This document shows positions 36,706 to 48,900 of a stretch of 64,000 nt of DNA, piece by piece. Position numbers and translations under genes: made by a program. Position 1 is the stretch's first letter. Every line of letters begins with the position of its first letter. The notes under the pieces are model-generated. The model did no database searches, had not been told where the DNA came from, and was given only the letters and a program-made list of their open reading frames with translations. The DNA comes from Sipunculus nudus (taxonomy: Eukaryota; Annelida; Sipuncula; Golfingiida; Sipunculidae): the NCBI GenBank assembly GCA_026874595.1, contig CM049321.1, positions 23,369,979-23,433,978 of the forward strand, in the 5' to 3' direction.

Positions 36706-37254
36706 GATTGATCATTTTTATATTGGTTCACAATGAATTCAACTCAAATTTCTTAGTAATGGTGTTGATTTAATTTAACAGACATAAACTTGCCGAAAAT
36801 GAAATTGCTGTTGATGTGGAAAATATGATGTCTTTACATTTCAACAACTAGAGAATTTCTAATTAAGAATTTATCCAGATAATGCACAGGACATGAACTT
36901 ATAATAGTAAGATATTCATCCTACACAGAGACAGGTCCTGACCTCTGTGCTGTGAATATAGACTTCCTCTCATCATATTTATATTCAAACTTGTCAGCCA
37001 CACGCATCAATAACTGTATGTGATAGAGTTAGATCTCCCTATTCAAACTTGTATCAAAAGAACATGCTTTTAGCATACTAACTTTCTGTGGGGTACATGA
37101 TATAAACTATTCGGCAAACCTGAATAAGGTTACGCATTTTATTTCCAAGGACTATTGGCAAAATGTATGATTTTCAGAACTCTGCGAGTCATTTTACCCA
37201 TTGTTAAAGGTTCCTTGAATTCAGCTGAGCGTCATGGCCCATGGGCCACTAGTT
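36706..37254 (+). mobile_element. Presumed 3' non-coding end of the Helentron
   Basis: A non-coding stretch ending in GAATTCAGCTGAGCGTCATG then GCCCATGGGCCACTAGTT. The last ~75 bases (from CAGTCATTTT/GAGTCATTTT onward) match the end of the 22167-24742 element closely. The GGCCCATGGGCC palindrome just before the end fits the subterminal hairpin expected of rolling-circle elements. Membership in the same element as the helicase is inferred from position and orientation. Confidence 0.55.
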
Positions 37255-37802
37255 AAATATTTGCAATCCTACGTCCTTGGAAACGGGGTCAGTGTAACGT
37301 TCCCTACTAAAAGGGGTATACCATGCATGGTATGTAAACTTGAAATATAAACGAACTCAAAACGATGTAGGATATACCCAGTACAAAAATTATTGAACTC
37401 AAAAGATTAATTGTTCAGGAGAAGAGTCACAGTTTAATTTACTTTATACCGCCACTTTACCTTATACAATAGACTTGTATTGTTAGCAGGCAGGTATACC
37501 TTCCGAATAACTTGATTTACTGGACTGGTCATATCGCTATTTCTTCAGGTACGTATTCCATTGCGAAACAATGTAATTCAAAACTAAGTTTGATAGGTTT
37601 TCCAGACAATTTTTTAGCCATTACTATGCGTTCATTCTATATTTTTAGTTGTTATTGTATATACTGCCATTATTTTTAAGAACACCACCGAAAGCACCTA
37701 TATTGTATTCCTTTTTTTCAGACAATACGTGTCTGAAATAGTTTGAAATAAATTGTATACACTTATGTATAAATATATATATATGTCTTAAATAATTTGT
37801 AT

Positions 37803-37810
<8 letters not shown>
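37255..37810. other. Unassigned spacer
   Basis: AT-rich, no feature recognised. Confidence 0.3.

Positions 37811-37852
<42 letters not shown>
37811..37852. repeat. (TA)n microsatellite
   Basis: A pure TA run next to the left end of the long-TIR element. Confidence 0.95.
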
Positions 37853-37854
<2 letters not shown>

Positions 37855-38286
37855 CAGTCGATGTGTAAAAAAAGTCAATTTGTAAATTGCCTGAAATTTT
37901 CTGTCAATTTACAAAGTGCCTGATTCACTCAGGCATTCATTAAATGACTGGAAGTTTCAGCCATTTTACAAATTAACTGAGATATCAGTCCAGTGTTTTG
38001 ACAGATTGACTGAAATTTTGAATTGGCGTAAGAAATGTCATTTATTTAAAATAGATTTTTATTATGACATATATGTATTCTAATATGATAAACCTTGCTA
38101 ATTTTGAATAAATTTTATATTTTTTCATCTTCTTTCATAGGTTACATATGTCATAATATGATGTGAAATATATATTAAAGAATGATGATGATAATGAAAG
38201 TTAAACTAAAAAAATCTGTCAGTTTATTAAAATAAAAATGACTAATATTCCATTTGTTTCATAAACCTCACTGTTACAAAATAGTG

Positions 38287-38288
<2 letters not shown>

Positions 38289-38347
<59 letters not shown>
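38289..38347. repeat. (TA)n microsatellite
   Basis: A TA run bordering the 5' end of the inner LINE. Confidence 0.9.
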
Positions 38348-38349
<2 letters not shown>

Positions 38350-38350
38350 A

Positions 38351-40570
38351 CACCCAGGTTCTTTTCCAGAAGAGTGGTGCAAAGCAATAATTCTACCATT
38401 ACACAAAAAAGGTAATGTAAATGATCCTGGAAACTATAAACGAATATCATTATTAAGCATTTTGGGTAAAATTTTCACGAAAATTCTTCACACCAGGCTA
38501 TGGAAATATGCAGATGATTCTGACATATTACAAGAAGCACAAGCAGGGTATAGGGAAAACTACAGTACAATAGAAAATGCATTTGTTTTACAGGCTTTCA
38601 CACAGAAATATCTGACAAAACCAAAACGTAGATTTTATTGTTTATATATATAGATTTTCTTAAAGCTTTTGATTCCGTACAACATGACATCTTGTGGTTT
38701 ATATTGTTAAAATCAGGGATAAATGGTAAAATTCTTAAAGTTTTAAAATCAATGTATTCAAAAATGAAGTCTCGTGTAAAAAATTACTCTGGAATAACAG
38801 ATTACTCTAATTGTGCAGTTGGTACCAGACAGGGGTGTGTACTCAGTCCATTGTTATTTTCTCTTTTTATTAATGAATTTTATAAAATGTTATCAATATC
38901 AAATCAAGAAGGAATTTACATTGACCACATTCTACCTAATGTTATGACATTGTTATTTGCAGATGACATTGTTAATTTTGGAGATACAGTAGGAAGACTA
39001 CAAAAACATACTAACCTGTTAGAAATATTTTGCTGCAGATATGGTATGAAAATTAATTTAGACAAAACTAATATCATGGATTTTAGGAGAGGAGGTATTA
39101 CTAAGAAAACAGAAAAATGGTATTTTAAAGGTAAACCAATAAATCTTGTTTCTCAGTATAAATATTTGGGCATTACTTTTACTTCTTAACTGTCATGGCA
39201 TAGGACACAACAGCAGCAAGCTCTGCAGGCAGCAAAGGCAGTGCAAGTAATCAAGAACTTTAATCAACATAATAATTTAACAGTGAAGCCAGTTTTTAAG
39301 CTATTTGATAGCATGGTAGCACCAATATTAATGTATGGGAGGGAGCTAGTAAATCAGAAATAATAGAAAGGGTTCATTATAAATTTTGCAAATATATAAT
39401 AAATGTTGGAAGCACTACTCCAAATGCAGCTGTCTTAGGAGACTGTGGACGTTTTCCTTTATTTGTGACATATTCAGTTCAGTGCATTAAATACTGGTTA
39501 AGGTTGCTGCATATGGAAGAGGCAAGATATCCAAGAAGTTTATATATTTTATTAAGGAAACTTGATGAAAATGGTTAATCAACATGAGTAACAAGAGCGA
39601 AATCTTTACTTTTTCAGACTGGTTTTGGTTTTATATGGATGGCTCAAGAAGTCGGTGATTGTAACTGGTTTATAAGATGTTTTAAAAAAAGATTGATAGA
39701 TATGGCACAACAGAACTGGAGTAGTGATGTAAAGTCAAGTAATAAGTTACAGTATTATGGTCTTTTCAAATCCATGTTGAATGTTGAAAAATATATCAGT
39801 TGTGTATCTAATAAATACCACAAAACCGCATTAGCTAAATATAGATGTTCAGATCACAAGTTATAAATAGAAACAGGACGACAGAATGGCTTGGATAGAG
39901 AAGAAAGTGTCTGTAAATATTTTATAAGGTATGGTTATAACATTATAGAAGATGAGAGTCACTTCCTGTTGGAATGTCCTTTATATAAGGAATTATGGTT
40001 TAAATATTTTGAAAAAGATATCCAAGAGTCAACAGAATATAATTTTAAAAAGATATTGAAATCAGAAAATACATGTGAAATAACCAAACTAGCTGCTTAT
40101 GTATATCATGCTTTCAGCTTAAGGAAATCAACAATATGAGACTGATCAAATTGCATTTTGTGTATTAAGTATCTTATAATGTTTGTAATACTACTTTAAC
40201 TTTATATATTTTAGCCACCAGCATACCATATGTGAGTATATTGTATGAATTTTCAGGCATATAAGTATCCGTATTATTTTCGAATCATTGAGTTTTTTTT
40301 TCTGTTTGTTTTTGTTTTGCTTGTTTGTATTTTTTTATAATTTGTTTTTTTTTCTTTATTTTATTTGATTATTTGTTTAATATTTTATTCACTTCTTTCT
40401 CTCCTTTTTATTACGTTATTACTATTTATACTTTATTTTAACTGCTTCGTTCAAATTGGTAACGCAGTTGTTGTTTGAAATTGAAGGGTACATATGTACC
40501 ACATGAATGTTGGAACTTTGGGCCTGAGGCCTTGTTTTCCTGAATAAACTGTTTTCTGTTTCTGTTTCTG
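38351..40570 (+). mobile_element. 5'-truncated non-LTR retrotransposon (reverse transcriptase to 3' end), decayed
   Basis: Reverse transcriptase motifs appear in order: FPEEWCKAIILPLHKKGN, NYKRISLLSILGKIF, AQAGYRENYSTIENAFVLQ, YIDFLKAFDSVQHDILW, GTRQGCVLSPLLFSLFINE, LLFADDIVNFGD (the catalytic DD) and KYLGITFTS. The C-terminal region follows in pieces, including CIKYWLRLLH, AQEVGDCNWF, FKKRLIDMAQQNW and a C-terminal SHFLLECPLYKELW (about 39958-39999). The frame is broken near 38640, 39190-39380, 39580 and 39870. The 3' untranslated tail contains GGGCCTGAGGCCTTGTTTTCC and AATAAACTG, and ends in (TTTCTG)n at 40570 rather than poly(A), typical of CR1/RTE/Jockey-like groups. The clade is not resolved. 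Confidence 0.9.
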
Positions 40571-41500
40571 ATATATTGTGATAAATTCTACATTACATTG
40601 TATAGAGTGATGTTTCACATACCAGCTACAAAAATGTTCTTATGTATTGATTCCGATTCGTGCAGAAGTCGTTTATCATGTGTTGCAAAATATTAAACTG
40701 TCTCAATAAAAGGTAACTTTTAAATACTAACCTGTCTCAACAAGAGCTAACTATATTACTCTACCAGCCACCACGTGTGGCTTTACTAAAGGAAAATATA
40801 TTGTACATGCATTTAAAATTAACAGCTACATGATTATGGTACTGTCTACCAAAACATAAAAACTAAAACGGGCATTTGGTTTCTTGTTTTTGGATAAGAA
40901 AACATGGTAATTTCATTAGCTTATGCATTACCAGTTTAAGTTTTTATTAGGGCATGTCAAACTTCCATGACACCTACTGTTACATTTCAGTCCAGCCTTG
41001 AAACATTTACATTTGTTTGATTTGCACTGCTTCCAATTCTGTCAACTGTTACACTTGGTATACCCTTGTCCAGCACAATTGGGCTCTTCTTCTACTCAAC
41101 TCTAACAACGTTCATGGTTTGGCTCTAATCACAGCATGGGCAAAACTGATTCATGGGCTCATTTAGTACTCAGCTCTAAGTTTAACACACGTCACAGTTT
41201 GGCTCTATAAAAGCAGATACATGGCCAGCCCATTAAAAGAAAATACTCAACTCTATCAGCCATTAATGTTTGGCTCTAATGTAATAGTGCACGGGGTAGC
41301 CTCATTAAACGTAGCCCACACAGTAATTGTGGTAAACAACACCCTTTGAAACTAAATTTGATTTCCCTCATCATTCTCTATGAACTATTTCACATCAAAT
41401 TATTACACACATAAAAAAAGACAAAAACTTTTCTCAAAAGTAGCAAGTTAGGAAATATTTGAGAACAGTTTATACTTTTTTCTTCTCTCTTTATATATGT
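40571..41500. other. Interior of the long-TIR element, unassigned
   Basis: No gene seen. Three imperfect modules of about 100 bp contain CTCAACTCTA...GTTTGGCTCTAA (about 41095-41135, 41170-41208, 41248-41280), a minor tandem repeat. Confidence 0.4.
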
Positions 41501-41993
41501 AATAATATGATGTGAAATATTACTGTGATTCTTTAGTTTACCTGTGATTATCCTCATCATTCTTTATCAAATATTTCACATCATATTATCACACATGTAG
41601 TTTAAGAAAGGACAAGAAAAATATATAAAGTTTACTCAAAATAAGCAAGGTTAACCATATTAGAATACAATTAATATTTAGCATCATATTATTACACAAG
41701 TATAGCCTAAGAAAGAAGATGAAAAAAATATAAAGTTTACTCAAAATTAGCAAGGTATACCATATTAGAATACATAATGTCATAATAATAATCTGTTTTG
41801 AATGAATGACTTGTTTTACACCAGTTCAATATTTCAGTCAATCTGTCAAATAATTGGACTGATTTTTCAGTCAATTTGTAAAATGCCTGAAAATTTCAGT
41901 CATTTTGTAAAATGCCTAAGTGACTCAGGCAATTTATAAATTGATTGTAAAATTCAGGCAATTTACAAATTGACTGATTTTACACATTGACTG

Positions 41994-42036
41994 TGACACA
42001 CACACATACACACACATACACATATATATATATGCT
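41994..42036. repeat. (CA)n/(TA)n microsatellite
   Basis: A compound dinucleotide run directly after the right end of the long-TIR element. Confidence 0.85.
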
Positions 42037-43982
42037 TGAGAATGCGGGCATCCTCGTTCCTCTGTGCACGTGTTAGGGTGTGTGTGTGTTTGTTCACATT
42101 ATACCATCATAAACGAAATCTCATGGAAGTCTTTTGGGCAATTTCGGGATTAACCCAATGAATAATCGCTAAATATTTGGTGTTGATCTGGCACGTAATA
42201 AAAGAATATTCACAAAATGGACAGTCACTTATGTACGACTGAACCTCGGATTCCTTCCGTAAAAGAGAATGCATCGAGCATCCCACAACAGGGGTCCCCA
42301 CATGGTGGAGTTTTGCATTCGTTAGAATTCAGATATCTAGTTTCCAGTACTTCTCGGTGGTAACCGCTTCCGTGTTTAATGCTAACCTGACAAATTTTAA
42401 AATAAGTGCCGAATTTATTTACGGTTTGAGCCAATGGACAATCCCGAAAGCATGCCCATGCTTTCATTACCCGGTGGTTTTTGGGATTTATTTATTTAGA
42501 AATTATATTTTAACAAGAAATATTATTAATATATTATATTTAATTTAATAAAAGAAGTTTCTTTAATTACATGAAACATGGTTAATTAGACTTATCAAAG
42601 GCTTTTTCTAAGTTAGATGTCAAAGGATCTGCTTTCTTGCATGAAATATCCATATAACTTTTTATTTTTTATTGAGTAATGAACATTTCACTTTAGTTAT
42701 GTACTGGTATGTAATTCTTTTAATCTGAATATACTCTACACAGTAATCACCCCCACCCACATCTGTCCCTACCTCTCATAAAATGACACAGGTGTCCCCT
42801 GACGACAGGTAATGCTATATATTTCGTTCGTCAAGCCGACCCGGTACGCCCTGGGTATAATAAACAACCAAATTGTTGGATCATAACACCAGGGAGCAAT
42901 CTAAAGTTGTACTCGTTGTCTGCGATACCGGCTGTCGGGCACAGCCTTTCCATTGAACGATTCTCCTGGATTTGCACTTCCCTAAACCGATGAAGCACGT
43001 TCCCTACGACTTATCATTATGTGAATATTTAATCTGGAGTGTCATTGTCACACCAGTAGGAACGGAATACCATACCCTTTTTAAACTAAACTGTATAATC
43101 ATCGGACATGCATGACACACTGCTTCATATAAATACTGAAAACTCAAGACAACTAGGCTAAATAATTGTATTCACTTATAACAATTACATTGAATTACAT
43201 AAATTACATTGAACTTACCAGCAATACACGTCATGGATTGAATTTCCGGTTGTCATCCAATACCCACAATACGTTGAAATATACAATAGTATCAAATGAA
43301 GAATACAGAAATATGATTTACAGGGACGTCAATACGGGGGGGGGGGGGGTGAGGATAAAAGCCTGGTTTAAAATTAACCTATACTGGAAATATAATACCT
43401 TATTTTCTAAAACCTAGCTTAGTAATAAATTTGAAAAAAAAGGTCTTTATATATACAGGGTTTCAGACCATGTTTATATAAAAAAAGGATTCTCTACTTC
43501 GATTAACACCAAGCCTGCGAGTCATCCCACAAGATAAAGATAAATTTACGCCACTAATGGTTTATAAAATCTTTTCGAAACTGGAATTACTGGAAGATGA
43601 ATCTGACAGACGATGTTTTATTCGGCCTGAATAATTTTCAGTTTGATACAAAAAAAAATTGTAATTTCGCTTTTACTTTAAATATAATTTGTTCCCATTC
43701 TTTTTATCTTTAAATTGCAAAAGGCTGAAAATTATCTTGGCCAATGAATTCTACTTTGTCTTTTAATAACATTTTAATTTGCTTGAATCTAAATAGTATT
43801 AATTTAAATACATGTATTAATTTTATTCGACCTTTACTAAAGTATTACGTGTTACATGCATTAAATTTGGAAACGGATACGTAATTTCTTATGCAATAAT
43901 TTTCAATTTAATACAAATAACATTAATTAACTTCTACATTAAATCAAACATAATCCTTTTATATTTTGTTTATCTTTAAACT
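42037..43982. other. Intergenic DNA downstream of the lectin gene
   Basis: No gene supported. Short minus-strand open frames at 42107-42467 overlap in two frames and lack a recognised domain. A 14-G run lies at 43336-43349. Confidence 0.4.
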
Positions 43983-43988
43983 TTTATT
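43983..43988 (-). terminator. Poly(A) signal AATAAA of the PAN-lectin gene
   Basis: Minus-strand AATAAA within CAAATAAAAG, about 165 bases after the stop codon at 44150-44152. It is the first canonical signal downstream in a 3' region with no other gene. Confidence 0.5.
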
Positions 43989-44149
43989 TGATACGTTTTA
44001 ATATGAAAAAGATAACAATTCGGTTTGCTTTTCCTTCAAATATTATTCTGCTGTTTGCTTTTAAACTGCAGAATTGCCACATAATTATCTCGGTAAAAAA
44101 AAAGGATCGGTTTTAATCAAGTGAAAATTATTTTCACTCTGATTTTAAT

Positions 44150-45140
44150 TCAATATGTTCTTTTTGGTTTTGCTTCTAATTTGCACACGACCGCGTAATT
44201 CCAGATGCATTTAGAATTCATCCACAAGCTTTCCCAGAATGAACTAAGGACTGCACAATGCTTCTCTGGCAGATCAAAGATAGGCTGGCCGGTGTACCAG
44301 TTAGTGTAGTTAAGTGTCCTTCCTGTCAGCGCGCAGTACCAGGAGTTTTTCTTTTTGTTGTACATAGCAGAGATCCAATAGTAGAAGAATTTCACTGTTG
44401 AAAAAAACATGGAACAAGCATTGTGATTAAACACACAGTTGCTACTTTACATATACTTTAACATCTTTGTCGCCAATTAATAAATGTTAATATGTATATA
44501 GGGCTTTAAATATAAGGTTGTAGGGTTTAGGGTCGGTCCCGGTTTGGAACCCATGTCGATGGCAAACAAGTCCGTCTTCCAACAGTTTCGGCAATAAGCA
44601 AGCTTAAATGGCAAGATAGGTCCGCCTTTAGACATTAAGATATCCAATTGGGTAAATTATGGCAATGACAGGTAAAAATTGTTGTCAGGTTTAAGTAGGT
44701 GCTAAGCAATATTCTCTGACATATAATATTAAATCGAGTTCACCTCTTCTTTCCTAGTGTACATTTTGACCCTCTATTTTCATTACATTAATATTAAACG
44801 GAAATAGCAAACATACATTATATACAAGCATTCATTTGATAAAGCGTTAGGAAGTTCTTTTCATACATATTGTTTGCATTTATTATTTTGTTTAAACAAT
44901 GCATGCAGTATTTATTACTGATGGTTAACATGTTTAATAACCTGAATGTATACTGCCCTATGGAATTCACAATGATACTCCTAATAATAATGCAGGCAAC
45001 TAATAAAATTGGATCTATTTAGTTTGAGATATTTGTTGAATGTATTTGTATTTTGTTTAAAATTCTTTCATGCAATTTGTTTCTATAATTATATTTTAGC
45101 ATGATAAAGTGTTTAACAATGTCTGGACAAGCAACCATAG

Positions 45141-45172
<32 letters not shown>

Positions 45173-45854
45173 AATAATTTATAATGATAACAATTATAAT
45201 ACTTTTAATTAAAAAATTTGATTTTGATAATAATAATAATAATAATTTTAATTCTGATAATAATAATAATAATAATAATAATTTTTATAATAATAATAAT
45301 TATTATACTACTATTACTACTCCTACTACTACTACAAATATTATTAATAATAATAATGTATATTATTGACATTATTACTCAATGGTCATGTAGTTACCGT
45401 TTGTTGTGTGGCTGTTTTCCAAAAATTCTTCCACGTGCATCTGTTCTTCTTCTGATTCCACTGATAGCAGAGACGAATTTTTCTCTCTGCACAAATCTAG
45501 CGCACCCATTTGCGACAGACCTTCCTGTTGGAAATATAATTATGATTTCCATAAACATAATATATACTTTAACAATGAAATATAGCTTCACAAGGTAACA
45601 TTATAACAAACTTTGTATAACGCACTTGTTAAACTAAATGATAGATACAATAATGTTGAAATGGATTTTACTTTAAAATAATCTATGGAATTAACTGTAA
45701 AAGCCACTGTCACAATAGCATAACCTTTCGGAATACGTTTGAAGTCCTTTAGGATCAGATATTACATGTCATGAACTCGAAGACAATACAAGGATAATTT
45801 TTTTTTACGAAAAAACATGAATCGGAATCGGGATATTAGCCTATATATATATCA

Positions 45855-45919
<65 letters not shown>

Positions 45920-48900
45920 GGGTCAGTATATTACTCATTATATTTTCAAATGGTTAAATTATTTTATCTTCTGGATTTTAGGTTGGTATCTGTATTTATG
46001 GGTTAATTTGGAATTGATAAGGATAACTTTTAAAAATATTAACACTAATTTGCATGTTTGTTTTCACACATTTGGATGTGTGATTTATACTCTTATTTGC
46101 TTCTTTATCTGGTGTTATATTTGCAGATGTTAAATGAAACAAATAATCATGAAGTGAAAATATGTATATGTATGGGTGTATATGTATATGAGGGTGTACA
46201 TGTAGGTATGTCGAGATGCATACATATGTATATGGGCACGTATGTGTACAGATAGAGGTGAAATTTATACTACAACATGCTAAAATAGTGTTTAGATTAC
46301 GTTAATATACAAAACGTACTGAATGTAAATTATGTATTATGGTGCTGTATTTTGAACTGTTTGATTATTTTGTAAAAAAATAATAATAAAAATAGAAACA
46401 CAAATAGTGACACAAACTGCACTGAGAAACACATCTATGTAAAAGAGTCGTTGTGAGGTAATTTAATTATCATGGTTATTAACATGATTATACCTCCTCG
46501 TGGATGTAGTAACAGTACTGACTCTGGTCCACATCAGACAACGCTGGTCGAAATGGGTGTCCAAAACCCACGGGACAGTCTGTAGAGCAATAAAATAGGT
46601 AAGGAGCGGATCCTGGGGGGGGGGGGGTCTAGGGGACAGAAATGAAGCGGATCCAGGGAGGTCAAGGTGTTTCTGACCCCCACCCCATTTTCCAGCAGCC
46701 GCAACGTTTTGTTAAAGGTTTCATACCATTTCTGGGGGGACTTGGAACCCCCTCCCCCCTTTTCGGGACCTCGGGACCTTGTCTTAGGCTTAGTCATTAG
46801 TCTTCCTGGGATTGACACCCCCTTTTATCTAAATCCTGGATCCGCCCCTGTAGTTATTTAAGTCACACTAATCCATCTCTAGAAACATCATAAATATCTC
46901 TATCTAAAACCCCTATAGCTATCCAGTTACAGCAGGTCACTTTTTAGTGAACTAATATTAAACTGCACGACAAAATCTCAACAATCTTTTTTCTCTATCA
47001 TGTTTCTTTCAACCCTAAATGGGAAATTTTATATTTTTTTACAATAAATTTAAAATTTCACTTTTTAACAAGATAGACACACAATAGAGAGAAAACGAAT
47101 AAAAGCTTTTGAAATATTGTCTTGTAGTTTAAATTTGTCCAATAAGATGCGGATCACTGTTAATGGATGCTTAAAATAGTGTACCTTTTACATTTTTTTA
47201 GTGTGACAACATCATGTGAAAATGAATGAAAAGTTCAACAATATGTAATAATATATTAATTCATTGGGAAGTCTACAATGCCTAACAATATTAAGATGCC
47301 AGGCTAAACTTTGTTCAAGGTAGCACAATCGGCAAATATTCCTCTATCGAAAATCAATCCAAGAGTTGTTTCATGTTGATTAAAGGCCCCCTCAAGTATA
47401 CATTATTTCGAGCCTAGTATATTTTTTCTATTTTAAACGTTTCATTCATTTTAACATGATTTTGTTACGATAAAATAAAAAGGAAAAAAAAACACATTAC
47501 CGGGTGCTTAAAATAGCGTACTTTTTATTTATATATAAATAAAATGTTACAATTTCTTATGAAAATAAATGAAATTAAAAGAAATATGTATGTCATCAGA
47601 AAGAACAATATAAAAAAAATCAAAATAATGTAAATTATTTTATCGGGATGCTACCTAAATGATGTATCTGGAAATTTTGCTTCATCTTAGAAAGTTTTTT
47701 TCCCATTAACGCGTCACTGCTACATTGACGTTAAAAACCAGTCATTTGTTCTATTCGAGACAAGAGTCCACGTTACGAAATTCGGATACTTTATGATACC
47801 CCTCGGGTTGATGGACTAATGTCGTCACCCAAGCCGTCCGTCCGTCCGTCCTCTAACTGTTACTTTCAGAGCTGGATATCTCAAAAAGGATTCACCCCGG
47901 GAATTTTATTTCTTTACTACAGATGTATATTTAAAAAATCTCGGTCAAGTTCGAAGATGGGTGACTAATTTTTCAACGATACATGGCTAATCGTAAATAC
48001 AACTTAGCAGCTTATTTCTCAGGAACCAAAGGGTAGATTGTTATGAAACATGATATGGATATTTACCCTAATGTTCCCGAAGTGCTGCATGAGTTTGATG
48101 GTGCCATCTACAATTTCTACTTTTTTAATGATTTTTTATGGGCTTTTTTTTATTTTGGTCTTGTGAGCGAGAAATCCCAAAAAGATTTGAACATAAGAAC
48201 TTCACTTTTTTTCAGAGCAGATGCAAAAAAACAAATATCGGTCTGGTTCAAAGATGGGTGACCGTGACCTACTTTTCAAGGTAACACAGCTGTTTATAGA
48301 AAACAGTTAGGAGCTTATTTCTCAGGAACAACTTAACCAATCATTTTGAAATATAGTTTCAATATTTGACTTGAAGATCTGAAACTGCTGCAATATGTTG
48401 GTCGTGCCATATTTTTGGCTTGTGAACACCATTTAAAAAAAGGAAATAAACATATTTTTTTTTCTGTTTGGGTCTTGGCTAAGTTTGTTTCCTCTAGTGT
48501 TGCTAAAGACATTTCATGTAACAGGTTATCCCCTATAGAGTATTTATCATCATATAGCTCAATATCACCATATAAGCAAAGGTACTACATTCCTCTCTTG
48601 TTCAGATTTATAAATTGAATATAAGACATATGTACAGATAAACATCCATTTGAGATCAGATATATCATACGTGTTACCGTTACCATCCATAACCACTGTT
48701 ATTTTCACTGAGGGCCTTTGTCAGCTCTTGCTGATATTCTAATTCTATTTGCAATTGCAGTTTTAAGTGACAAGTAAACCAAAGTGTTATCATACTGCGA
48801 ATTCGAATAAGTCCAACAATAATTTTGCTAGATCGAGCGTTTGAAACGTTTCGCTTCATTCACGCGAAACAAACGATTCTATACAAATTTCTTTAGCCGT

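Larger units (their letters stand above)
37855..41993. mobile_element. DNA element with long (~345 bp or more) terminal inverted repeats, host to a LINE
   Basis: The left end CAGTCGATGTGTAAA (from 37855) is inverted at the right end (TTTACACATTGACTG, to 41993). Similarity continues for more than 300 bp, through GTCAATTTGTAAATTGCCTG, CAGTCCA.T.TTTTGACAGATTGACTGAAAT, TATTCTAATATG and ATCTTCTTTC. The right arm has an extra tandem copy of a ~93-bp inner piece (about 41589-41783) and a third partial copy before it. CAGT ends next to TA on the left recall Tc1/mariner-like ends, but the right flank is TG and no transposase is seen. The interior is occupied by a LINE at 38351-40570. Confidence 0.8.

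Noticed and set aside
42107-42467. Minus-strand open frames that might be an extra exon of the lectin gene
   Set aside because: They lie beyond the lectin stop and poly(A) signal, overlap in two frames and show no lectin or PAN cysteine pattern.
45218-45598. 126-codon open frame, Ile/Leu-rich
   Set aside because: Most of it is the AAT microsatellite read as Ile/Leu/Asn. The real coding here is the minus-strand lectin exon 45524-45398.
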